A stretch of 5,858 nucleotides of DNA from Thermoplasmata archaeon (lineage in GTDB: Archaea; Thermoplasmatota; Thermoplasmata; Thermoplasmatales; Thermoplasmataceae). Shown here piece after piece: positions 1 to 5,740 of the stretch. The first letter of the stretch is position 1. Each line of letters begins with the position of its first letter. The position numbers and the translations under genes were made by a program. The stretch spans positions 1-5,858 of the forward strand of contig JAJZOM010000202.1 in NCBI GenBank assembly GCA_021811505.1, given 5' to 3'. The notes under the pieces are model-generated. The model was not told the origin of the DNA and did no database searches. It saw only the letters and a list, made by a program, of their open reading frames with translations.

Positions 1-191
1 CATCTGTATATATGTCCTGCGATGAGAAATTAAAGAATGGGTAATGGAGTTTGGAGTGCCCACGGACAGTAGTAACTTAAGCCGGTGAATAAATGAATGT
101 TCAACACCTGGTTCCTTATTTTACTGAAAGTTCCTGTTAAATTGTCACATTTAAAGAAAATGTTATTAAGAAAGGCTGGCTTATTCATAGT
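1..191. other. Non-coding leader region with no recognisable gene
   Basis: All three plus-strand frames close by stops within the first 44 bases (stops at 23-25, 31-33 and 42-44). This stretch may carry the last few codons of an upstream gene, but the tail is too short to identify. I see no tRNA-like cloverleaf or long repeat. The only feature I can support is the promoter of the DUF35 gene near its right end. A 52-codon minus-strand frame at 30-188 reads open but has no family resemblance, so it is not called. Confidence 0.5.
163..168 (+). promoter_or_regulatory. Candidate archaeal TATA box of the DUF35 gene (leaderless)
   Basis: TTATTA is preceded by a purine-rich GAAAATG that fits a BRE element. 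Its centre lies about 26 bases ahead of the ATG at 192. That is the usual archaeal TATA-to-start distance, so transcription would begin at or next to the start codon. No Shine-Dalgarno sequence lies within 15 bases of the ATG, which supports a leaderless mRNA. Visual call only. Confidence 0.5.
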
Positions 192-602
192 ATGCAGAAT
201 GATAAGCCTCTGCCGGAAATTGATCCTATAAATTCTCAGTTTTTTAAAGGATTAAGTGAAGATAAGCTTCTGATACAGAAGTGCATAAAATGTGGGAACA
301 CTCAGTTTTATCCAAAGGCAATTTGTGTAAAGTGTTATTCTGTTGATCTCGAATGGGTAAAAAGTTCCGGAGAAGGAAAAGTCTACTCATTCACTGAAAT
401 AAACCGGGTCATTATGAACTCCAAGGAATTCGAGAAGGAGGTGCCTTATGTCATAGCGTCAGTCGAACTCAAGGAAGGAATCAGATTGTACAGCAGGATT
501 CTTTCTGAAAATGGTAAAAATGTCAAGATAGGGGACCCAGTGAGAGTTGTTTTCAGGACCGTGTCCGAAGAAATAGGGCTTCCAGAATTCAAATTGCTTT
601 AG
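192..602 (+). CDS. DUF35 zinc-ribbon/OB-fold protein, probable partner of a thiolase-fold enzyme
   Basis: A 136-residue protein of the stand-alone DUF35 type, at normal family length. An N-terminal helical segment (about residues 11-30) leads into a rubredoxin-like zinc ribbon with C31-x2-C34 and C45-x2-C48. A C-terminal OB fold follows (about 60-136), rich in beta strands and including the VPYVIASVEL strand and a late GDPVRVVF strand. In known cases DUF35 proteins have no catalytic activity of their own. They bridge or stabilise thiolase-superfamily enzymes and help hold CoA substrates, as in the archaeal thiolase/HMG-CoA synthase complex and the Ltp2-ChsH2 aldolase. The thiolase-fold gene 1.7 kb downstream is the obvious partner (inference). 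ATG 192 is the first start after an in-frame TAA at 138-140, and a TATA box sits at the right distance for a leaderless start. Domain identity is secure; the partner and pathway are inferred. Confidence 0.93.
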   Translation: MQNDKPLPEIDPINSQFFKGLSEDKLLIQKCIKCGNTQFYPKAICVKCYSVDLEWVKSSGEGKVYSFTEINRVIMNSKEFEKEVPYVIASVELKEGIRLYSRILSENGKNVKIGDPVRVVFRTVSEEIGLPEFKLL

Positions 603-626
603 ATACAAAAACGTACGTAACAACCC

Positions 627-638
627 TTATCATTTTCT
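627..638 (+). terminator. Possible T-rich archaeal terminator after the DUF35 gene
   Basis: A pyrimidine-rich stretch with a run of four T lies about 25 bases past the DUF35 stop codon. Archaeal termination often needs only a T-rich tract without a hairpin. The tract is weak and interrupted by A and C, so this is tentative. Confidence 0.2.
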
Positions 639-668
639 GTGTAAGCAGGCGTGGAACCATAGAAGTTG

Positions 669-675
669 TTAAATA
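669..675 (+). promoter_or_regulatory. Candidate TATA box of the acyl-CoA synthetase gene
   Basis: TTAAATA follows a purine-containing GAAG that could serve as part of a BRE. Its centre is about 23 bases before the ATG at 695, which suggests a leaderless or nearly leaderless transcript. No Shine-Dalgarno sequence precedes the start. This gene therefore seems to have its own promoter and need not be cotranscribed with the DUF35 gene 92 bases upstream. Confidence 0.5.
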
Positions 676-694
676 CATACTGGGTGTAAAGTAA

Positions 695-2173
695 ATGTTG
701 CCCGGTCCAGAACTGTTACATGAGATAATAGGCCATGGAGACAAAAACTCGACGTGTATAATTGATGGAGGTTACAGTTTTACTTACGGGCAGTTAGGAG
801 AAAAGATCACAAATCTGGCATCTTACCTCGTCCACGAGTATAGTATTCAAAAAAGGGAGAGAGTTATCCTCTATCTCCCTAACAACTGGAAATTTGTGGT
901 AGCATTCTATGCTGTTCTGAGAGCCGGCGGCATTGTGGTGCCGGTCGATTTCAGATCAAGCAAGAGAGAATTGGATTACATTTCCGATAACACACAAGCT
1001 TCCATCCAATTTGTTGACGAAATCAAGAGAGATTCTGCATCCAATTCTTGCAAAGAAACAATTATAGTAAGTCGAGGCCCCAATTTTTATGGTAGTTCTG
1101 AGGGATTTAAACCTCCGGAAATCAAACCGGAAGACACCGCAGTTATTTTCTTTACCGGAGGGACGACAGGGTTCTCTAAAGGAGTTCCGCTTAGCCACAG
1201 GAATGTCATGCATATGCTGTCAGGTCTGAGCGGAATGTTGGGTCTTAAATATGGAAAGGAGACATTTGTACAGTTTCTTCCCATGACACACAGTGGTGGT
1301 ATGAATTGCAGTATGAATACATCACTTTACAATGCCGGAAAGACTATAATTATGAGTAAATTCGACCCCACGGTTCTCCTGGACATAATAGAACAGCAGA
1401 AAGTATCAGTGGTTATTGGAGTCCCAACGGTATACAGCAGTCTTGTAAAATCTACTGATCTCAGGAACAGGGACCTCTCCTCAGTGAGAATATTCTTCTT
1501 ATCAGGGGACAAGATACATGAGAATGTGGCCAATGAATTCAGGGCTATGACCGGAAAAACCATTGTTGTGGGTTGGGGTCTGACAGAAGCTTCTCCACAA
1601 CTTTCTGTGGCTCCACCCGGGAAATTCAAGGAAAATTATGTGGGCAAGCCTCTACCGGGAACCGAGATTGTTACAGTGGACGGCGAAGGGAATATACTTC
1701 CAGCTTCATCAATTGGAATGTTAGCGGTTAAAGGTCCTCAGGTGATGTCGGGATACTGGCGGAACGAGGAAAAGAATCTAGAGGTATTTACATCTGGGGG
1801 CTACCTCCTTACTGGAGATACTGGATATGTAGGAGAAGATGGCATCTACTTGTTAGGACGGGCGAAGGATGTTATAATTTCAGGTGGATATAAAATTTGG
1901 AGAACAGAAGTGGAAAATACGATAATGGAGCACGAATGTGTTAGGGAGACCGCAGTAATTGGCATAAATGATCCTATTTATGGAGAAACAGTAAAAGCAT
2001 TCATCGTTTCCAAATGTGAAATAACGAAGACTGATATTGTTGCGTTCTGCAGGGCCAGACTTTCTGCATACAAAGTTCCGAGAATCATAGAATTCCGCTC
2101 TGAGCTTCCGAAATCATCCATAGGTAAAATACTGCACAGAGTTCTAGAGCAAGAAAACGCGAGTAGAGAATGA
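695..2173 (+). CDS. AMP-forming acyl-CoA synthetase (ANL superfamily)
   Basis: A 492-residue adenylate-forming enzyme that should convert a carboxylic acid, ATP and CoA to acyl-CoA, AMP and pyrophosphate in the cytoplasm. Core motifs are in order: the P-loop FFTGGTTGFSKG at 152-163 (usual form TSGTTGxPKG), GWGLTEASP at 293-301, LTGDTG at 372-377 with the ribose-binding aspartate D375, GRAKDVI at 388-394, and the adenylation lysine K478 in PKSSIGK. All expected catalytic residues are present, so the enzyme looks active. After the hinge, the usual GG-x-N-I-x-P-x-E-V-E motif reads GGYKIWRTEVE (398-408 region), with R in place of P. At 492 residues it is slightly short for medium/long-chain members. 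The start is well fixed, because an in-frame TAA (692-694) directly precedes the ATG. The acid substrate cannot be told from sequence; the neighbours suggest it feeds a beta-oxidation-like or retro-aldol pathway. Confidence 0.93.
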   Translation: MLPGPELLHEIIGHGDKNSTCIIDGGYSFTYGQLGEKITNLASYLVHEYSIQKRERVILYLPNNWKFVVAFYAVLRAGGIVVPVDFRSSKRELDYISDNTQASIQFVDEIKRDSASNSCKETIIVSRGPNFYGSSEGFKPPEIKPEDTAVIFFTGGTTGFSKGVPLSHRNVMHMLSGLSGMLGLKYGKETFVQFLPMTHSGGMNCSMNTSLYNAGKTIIMSKFDPTVLLDIIEQQKVSVVIGVPTVYSSLVKSTDLRNRDLSSVRIFFLSGDKIHENVANEFRAMTGKTIVVGWGLTEASPQLSVAPPGKFKENYVGKPLPGTEIVTVDGEGNILPASSIGMLAVKGPQVMSGYWRNEEKNLEVFTSGGYLLTGDTGYVGEDGIYLLGRAKDVIISGGYKIWRTEVENTIMEHECVRETAVIGINDPIYGETVKAFIVSKCEITKTDIVAFCRARLSAYKVPRIIEFRSELPKSSIGKILHRVLEQENASRE

Positions 2174-2211
2174 GAGATTTTATGGCATGACTCGGATAAC
2201 AAATCTAACAC

Positions 2212-2244
2212 AATGCTGCTGCAAGAATTAGTAATGCACTGCAA
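2212..2244 (+). repeat. Imperfect direct repeat upstream of the thiolase-like gene
   Basis: AATGCTGCTGCAA (2212-2224) and AATGCACTGCAA (2233-2244) share AATGC and CTGCAA and start 21 bases apart, about two helical turns. They lie upstream of the candidate TATA elements of the thiolase-like gene, where an archaeal activator could bind. No regulator is identified and the match could be chance. Confidence 0.3.
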
Positions 2245-2275
2245 TGGAAAGTTTTCGACAACAAGATTTAAGAGT

Positions 2276-2281
2276 TTTATA
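2276..2281 (+). promoter_or_regulatory. Candidate TATA box of the thiolase-like gene
   Basis: TTTATA is centred about 20 bases before the ATG at 2299, slightly closer than usual. A second candidate, TTTAAG at 2267-2272, is about 29 bases away. One of the two probably directs transcription to start at or close to the ATG. No Shine-Dalgarno sequence is visible before the start codon. Confidence 0.42.
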
Positions 2282-2298
2282 ATTCTCTGCATTATATT

Positions 2299-3501
2299 AT
2301 GAGAAAAGTTGCAGTATCGGGTTACTCCATAATGAAACCATCTCGAGCCAGGAAAGACAAGGGTGAAGAGGTGTACACTACCGAACAATACCAAGCTTTT
2401 GCGCTGAATAAACTTCTGGATGCTGTGGGGATCTCTAAAAAAAATCTCAACTCAATGAAATATGGAATAGGGTTGAACAGGCCCATGTGGCCGCACGCCA
2501 TGATATGGTCTTCTGAAGTAATAGCTAACTTAGGTCTCTCTCCTTCTCTAACATTTGTTTCTGATCACGGTGGCGCTGCAGCCTTTTTTTCAATGGTTCA
2601 GGGATATCTTTCCATAGCCTCAGGAAAACTGGACCACTTTATCCTTATAGGCGCAGATACCCCCATGATGCCCGCACCTATGCAATCTCGCTTCAGGCCT
2701 GAGCGTACCTGGAGATATGAAATTAATTACGAAATGCCAATAGGAATGGTTGGCCCGCTAAGTGAGGGGGCGTTCATCATGAGGAGACATATGAACCAGT
2801 ATGGTACTAATGAGGAGCAGTTGGCAAACATCGCAATTACATCCAGAAAACATGCCATGCTCAACCCAAACGCCTATCTGCGTAAGCCCCTCACCATTGA
2901 TGAATATATGAAATCTCCAGTAATTGCTTCTCCAATGAGGGTGATGGATGCAGTCATACCGATTAATGGAGCCTACGCAATCATGCTTTCGAGTGAGGAA
3001 CACGCCAAGAAGATTACAGATCGACCCGTATACATCAAGAGTTTCGAAACAGCCTTGAATACAGATGCAGAAAATGATCTCAGAGACATAACGGATTTGA
3101 AGATGGGTGCTGCAACAGACAAGGTACTCGAGGAAAGCGGCGCATCTAGAAAAGATGTTGATTTTCTCCAGCTATACGACGACTTTACCATAATCGTGTT
3201 AATGCAGCTGGAAGCTCTGGGTTTTGCAAAGCCAGGGAAAGGGGGACACTTCATTGAAAATAACGATATCTCCTATAACGGAGTCCTTCCAGTGAACACT
3301 GGCGGAGGGCAACTATCAGGTGGCCAGGCCGGTACTGCAGGAGGTTTCTCGCTTTTCACAGAGGCAATCCAGCAATTGAGAGGTGAAGCAAGCGGCCGCC
3401 AGGTAAAGGACTGTAAAATGGGCCTTGTTACAGGTTTGGGCGGACTTGGTTACAACGGAAACCTTCTCAACAAGGGAGTAATGGCTCTATCTAACTACTG
3501 A
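2299..3501 (+). CDS. Cysteine-less thiolase-fold protein, Ltp2/SCP-x-like (possible acyl-CoA aldolase)
   Basis: A 400-residue thiolase-superfamily protein of the lipid-transfer/SCP-x thiolase-like group. The N-terminal half starts with the first-strand motif MRKVAVSG and carries SDHGGAAAFF at 88-97, where true thiolases have the nucleophilic cysteine (C-A-S-G context). Here that position is glycine. The C-terminal half has QLYDDFT (291-297), then NTGGGQLSGGQAGTAGG (333-349) in place of the thiolase GHPxGxTG loop, and LVTGLGG (376-382) where the second cysteine would be. The only cysteine in the protein is C372, outside these motifs. Ordinary thiolase catalysis is therefore not expected. The same loop pattern is typical of actinobacterial Ltp2-like proteins; Ltp2 with a DUF35 partner is a retro-aldolase that cuts a steroid side chain and also lacks both cysteines (known). 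By analogy this may be an aldolase working with the DUF35 protein upstream (inference). A start at the next in-frame Met (residue 12) would remove the first strand, so ATG 2299 is kept. An in-frame TAA lies at 2269-2271. Confidence 0.9.
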   Translation: MRKVAVSGYSIMKPSRARKDKGEEVYTTEQYQAFALNKLLDAVGISKKNLNSMKYGIGLNRPMWPHAMIWSSEVIANLGLSPSLTFVSDHGGAAAFFSMVQGYLSIASGKLDHFILIGADTPMMPAPMQSRFRPERTWRYEINYEMPIGMVGPLSEGAFIMRRHMNQYGTNEEQLANIAITSRKHAMLNPNAYLRKPLTIDEYMKSPVIASPMRVMDAVIPINGAYAIMLSSEEHAKKITDRPVYIKSFETALNTDAENDLRDITDLKMGAATDKVLEESGASRKDVDFLQLYDDFTIIVLMQLEALGFAKPGKGGHFIENNDISYNGVLPVNTGGGQLSGGQAGTAGGFSLFTEAIQQLRGEASGRQVKDCKMGLVTGLGGLGYNGNLLNKGVMALSNY

Positions 3502-3523
3502 CGGAAATGGGCAGGGAGACCCG

Positions 3524-3536
3524 TTATAATTTATTT
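3524..3536 (+). terminator. Possible T-rich terminator of the thiolase-like transcript
   Basis: TTATAATTTATTT begins 22 bases after the thiolase-like stop codon and lies inside the 3' end of the converging beta-subunit gene. A T-rich tract can terminate archaeal RNA polymerase. It is interrupted by A residues and has no associated hairpin, so confidence is low. Confidence 0.25.
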
Positions 3537-4189
3537 GGCGGGTTTTGGATTAGCTTGGCATCTAACACCACGGCTGAGTCATTGCCCAATATTACCGGAT
3601 TGAGGTCCAGCTGTTTTACATTAGATCCTATTGCTGTAACGAAATCTGAAATTTTCAGAAGAAGGCGGATGAGTTCATCTCCGGAAACTCTGATATTCCT
3701 GAATCCTTCAACAAATTTTCTGACACCAACGCTGTTTATCATGTCCTCCGCATCGTTCCTGTCAATGGGTAGGAGCCTGAATACCACGTCCTTGTAGAGT
3801 TCTGTGTATATTCCTCCCATGCCAAGCATAATTACTTGCCCAAAGCTTTCATCGTCAATTGCGCCAATTATTATTTCAACGCCTGAGCTGATCATTTCCT
3901 CTATCAGGAAATTCTTGCCGGGAAATTTCCTGAACATCTTCTCAAACTCTATTCTTAGTTGGCTGTAATCCCCAATTCCTGTTTTGACACCTCCAGCTTC
4001 AGTCTTGTGCAGAATCTCAGGGTCTGAAACTTTCAGAACCACTGGATAGTGCAGATCCAAGCTGTCCGGAATATTCTTTACCGTCACACCTTTTGGAACA
4101 GAAATTCCATAAAATGACAGAATGTCCTTCAGGGTACGTTCATCCACCCTTCCACTTTCTATTAGCTTGCGGGCTTCATCAGCATTCAC
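3524..4189 (-). CDS. acdB: ADP-forming acetyl/acyl-CoA synthetase, beta subunit
   Basis: A 221-residue ATP-grasp subunit of the NDP-forming acyl-CoA synthetase, close to the usual archaeal beta size (about 230). Together with the alpha subunit it converts acyl-CoA, ADP and phosphate to the free acid, CoA and ATP. An N-terminal lid/helical part (1-45) is followed by VLKVSDPEILHKTEAGG (51-67). H61 matches the second active-site histidine known from the Pyrococcus furiosus enzyme. The ATP-grasp core follows with EEMISSGVEIIIG (97-109), GQVIMLGMGGIYTEL (117-131) with its glycine loop, and QLDLNPVIL (193-201) plus D210 in VVLDAKL near the metal/nucleotide site. It starts with GTG overlapping the alpha stop codon (GTGA), and a strong Shine-Dalgarno sequence lies 8 bases upstream inside the alpha gene, so translation is probably coupled or SD-driven. 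Many homologues are single fused alpha-beta proteins; here the subunits are split. Substrate range is unknown. Confidence 0.95.
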   Translation of the reverse strand: MNADEARKLIESGRVDERTLKDILSFYGISVPKGVTVKNIPDSLDLHYPVVLKVSDPEILHKTEAGGVKTGIGDYSQLRIEFEKMFRKFPGKNFLIEEMISSGVEIIIGAIDDESFGQVIMLGMGGIYTELYKDVVFRLLPIDRNDAEDMINSVGVRKFVEGFRNIRVSGDELIRLLLKISDFVTAIGSNVKQLDLNPVILGNDSAVVLDAKLIQNPPNKL

Positions 4190-5577
4190 TGACTTTCCCT
4201 CCTTTCAACATATGCACTGTAAACACGCAAAGCTTTGACCGCTTTCACAGTTCTATGCACGGATGGATAAGCTGGGATTTTTCTCTTCTCAAATTCAACT
4301 ATCAAATCTTTGGCTATCTGGGACCCGAGAACCCCCACGACAATCGGTTTCTTTTCGTTCTTGTACTTATCTATAACCTCCACAACTCCTACACCCATTC
4401 TTGGAGTTTGAGGCAATGGGTATGCTATAATCCCATCAACATTTTCATCATTTTCAAGAATGCCTATAACCTTGTCAAAGTCCGATATGCTTCCATCTGC
4501 AGTCAGATCAATCGGGTTATTCGCTGAGGCAAAAGGGACAATAACTTCTCTAATCTTAGATTTGGTCTCGTCTGAAAACTTCGCCATTTTCAATCCTACA
4601 CCATTAATGCTGGAAGAGACATAATCTGCAGTTATGACTCCCACTCCTCCCGCTGTTGTAAGTATTGCAATTCTGTCCCCTCTAAGTTTACTGGAATATG
4701 CCAAGACTCTGCTGTAATCCATCATCTCAGTTTCATCGAAAGCCCTTACCGCCCCTGATTGGGAAATTGCGCCGTCAACAATTGCATCATTTGATGCCAT
4801 TGCCCCAGTATGTAGGGATGCTGCAATAGCGGATTCCTGAGTTCTTCCGGATTTCAGGATAATGACTGGTTTTTTCGGGCTTACCAGTTTTACCTTGTCA
4901 AAAAACTCTCTGCCTTTCGGCACACTTTCCAGATACAATACAATGCTTTTGGTGTTCTTATCGGAAGCAAAATAATCAAGAAGTTCTACCTCATTCAAAT
5001 CTATTCTGTTTCCAAGATTGAGGAATGCTGAAATTCCGACATTATATTCAGACACTGCATCCATGGTGAGAAGCCCAAGGGCCCCACTCTGAGACACAAA
5101 TGCGATATTTCCTTTCGGAAGGAATGATATCATTCCTCTGGAAGTGAGTGATGTATTCACTCCTGAATGAGGGAAATACACTCCAAGAGTATTCGGACCA
5201 ATTATCCTTGTAGGTGTATTTGTTATAAGATTCTTCATCTGCTGCTCCCTCTCTTTGCCTTCTTTTCCAAGCTCAGAAAAACCACCGGCAATTACGATCA
5301 CGTAATTAACTCCCTTTTTGACACAAGCGCCCAGAGCGTCATAGACGCGGTTAGCAGGAAGAGCTATGACTGCGAGATCGGGCACAGACTCAAGATCGTC
5401 TATGGATGGATGGCATTTAAGGCCCATTACTTCGGGGCTTGATGGATTAATCGGGATAATCTTTCCACCATAGCCTGAATCTATCATGTTTCTCAAGACT
5501 GCATTCCCTATTTTCGTAGGATCCTGAGACGCTCCAATTATGGCAACAGCCTTTGGGTCAAAGAGATCATTGAGCAT
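4186..5577 (-). CDS. acdA: ADP-forming acetyl/acyl-CoA synthetase, alpha subunit
   Basis: A 463-residue CoA-ligase subunit at the normal archaeal alpha length. It opens with LFDPKAVAIIGAS, the signature of the Rossmann CoA-binding domain (about 1-130, with a second glycine-rich motif GPNTLG at 127-132). The first ligase domain contains FVSQSGALG (160-168) and the active-site glutamate E217 in YLES. The phosphohistidine is H256 in SLHTGAMASND (254-264), corresponding to the phosphorylated alpha His257 of Pyrococcus furiosus. The second flavodoxin-like domain has LTTAGGVGVITAD (306-318) and NPIDLT (354-359). The enzyme makes ATP from acyl-CoA by passing phosphate through the histidine to the beta subunit. 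The start is fixed: an in-frame TGA lies at 5584-5586, and a TATA box at 5600-5605 gives a leaderless transcript. It is the first gene of a two-gene operon, divergent from an enoyl-CoA hydratase. Residue 255 is L where relatives usually have S before the histidine, a mild deviation. Confidence 0.96.
   Translation of the reverse strand: MLNDLFDPKAVAIIGASQDPTKIGNAVLRNMIDSGYGGKIIPINPSSPEVMGLKCHPSIDDLESVPDLAVIALPANRVYDALGACVKKGVNYVIVIAGGFSELGKEGKEREQQMKNLITNTPTRIIGPNTLGVYFPHSGVNTSLTSRGMISFLPKGNIAFVSQSGALGLLTMDAVSEYNVGISAFLNLGNRIDLNEVELLDYFASDKNTKSIVLYLESVPKGREFFDKVKLVSPKKPVIILKSGRTQESAIAASLHTGAMASNDAIVDGAISQSGAVRAFDETEMMDYSRVLAYSSKLRGDRIAILTTAGGVGVITADYVSSSINGVGLKMAKFSDETKSKIREVIVPFASANNPIDLTADGSISDFDKVIGILENDENVDGIIAYPLPQTPRMGVGVVEVIDKYKNEKKPIVVGVLGSQIAKDLIVEFEKRKIPAYPSVHRTVKAVKALRVYSAYVERRESQ
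4197..4205 (-). promoter_or_regulatory. Strong Shine-Dalgarno site of the beta-subunit gene
   Basis: On the minus strand the sequence reads AAAGGAGGG, followed by a short spacer and the GTG start at 4189. The GGAGG core and spacing of about 8 bases are near ideal. The site lies inside the last codons of the alpha gene. It decides the GTG start, since the nearest ATG triplet (4185-4183) is out of frame. Confidence 0.75.
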
Positions 5578-5588
5578 AAAATATCAAC

Positions 5589-5599
5589 GGTGAATCACC
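5589..5599. promoter_or_regulatory. Candidate operator palindrome downstream of the acd TATA box
   Basis: GGTGAATCACC is a perfect inverted repeat with 5-bp arms and one central base. It directly abuts the minus-strand TATA box and lies between it and the alpha start codon, which is also the likely transcription start. Occupancy would block RNA polymerase or TFB, so a repressor role is plausible. A further TCACC copy lies at 5618-5622, on the other side of the TATA box. The cognate regulator is unknown. Confidence 0.4.
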
Positions 5600-5605
5600 T
5601 ATAAA
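5600..5605 (-). promoter_or_regulatory. TATA box of the acd alpha-beta operon (leaderless)
   Basis: On the minus strand this reads TTTATA, preceded by GAACA as a possible BRE. Its centre is about 25 bases before the A of the alpha ATG at 5577. This spacing places the transcription start on the start codon. No Shine-Dalgarno sequence is seen. It is the clearest promoter in the window. Confidence 0.6.
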
Positions 5606-5701
5606 TGTTCTCTCGTTTCACCACTGCGAGAAACAGCGCGATTTATCACTGGAACAGAACAAAGAATGCCAGGCATATTTCAAAATTTATGGCAACAAAT
5701 C

Positions 5702-5707
5702 TTAATA
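5702..5707 (+). promoter_or_regulatory. Candidate TATA box of the enoyl-CoA hydratase gene
   Basis: TTAATA within CAAATCTTAATAC would place a transcription start near 5730, giving a leader of about 10 bases. Another T/A-rich element, TTTAT at 5686-5690, is an alternative. The choice is uncertain. Confidence 0.35.
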
Positions 5708-5729
5708 CTTCAACTATGTATTGCAAAAA

Positions 5730-5733
5730 GAGG
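5730..5733 (+). promoter_or_regulatory. Weak Shine-Dalgarno site of the enoyl-CoA hydratase gene
   Basis: GAGG, in the context AAAGAGGAT, ends 7 bases before the ATG at 5741. This suggests SD-assisted initiation, unlike the other transcription-unit-leading genes in the window. Confidence 0.45.
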
Positions 5734-5740
5734 ATATTTT

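Noticed and set aside
30..188. A 52-codon open frame on the minus strand in the region left of the DUF35 gene
   Set aside because: Its composition shows no recognisable domain, it has no evident TATA box or SD, and its start overlaps the promoter region of a confident gene on the other strand. It could be chance in AT-rich DNA.
956..1629. Minus-strand open frames within the acyl-CoA synthetase gene
   Set aside because: They lie antisense to a full-length gene with all ANL motifs intact and show no family signature. They are shadows of that gene.
1978..2394. A 138-codon minus-strand frame spanning the end of the ligase gene, the intergenic spacer and the start of the thiolase-like gene
   Set aside because: It overlaps two confident plus-strand genes and the promoter of the second. 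Its translation has no recognisable domain.
2299..3501. Annotation as a genuine acetoacetyl-CoA thiolase supplying the mevalonate pathway through a DUF35 complex
   Set aside because: The archaeal thiolase/HMG-CoA synthase/DUF35 complex needs a nucleophilic cysteine in the thiolase, which is absent here, and no HMG-CoA synthase gene is in the window.
3507..3797. A 96-codon plus-strand frame opposite the 3' half of acd beta
   Set aside because: It mirrors the conserved ATP-grasp coding sequence and is serine/threonine-rich in the manner of antisense frames.
4093..4527. A 144-codon plus-strand frame opposite the acd alpha-beta junction
   Set aside because: It is antisense to the conserved alpha C-terminus and beta N-terminus, has no promoter or SD, and is biased to F, H, N and S as expected for a shadow frame.
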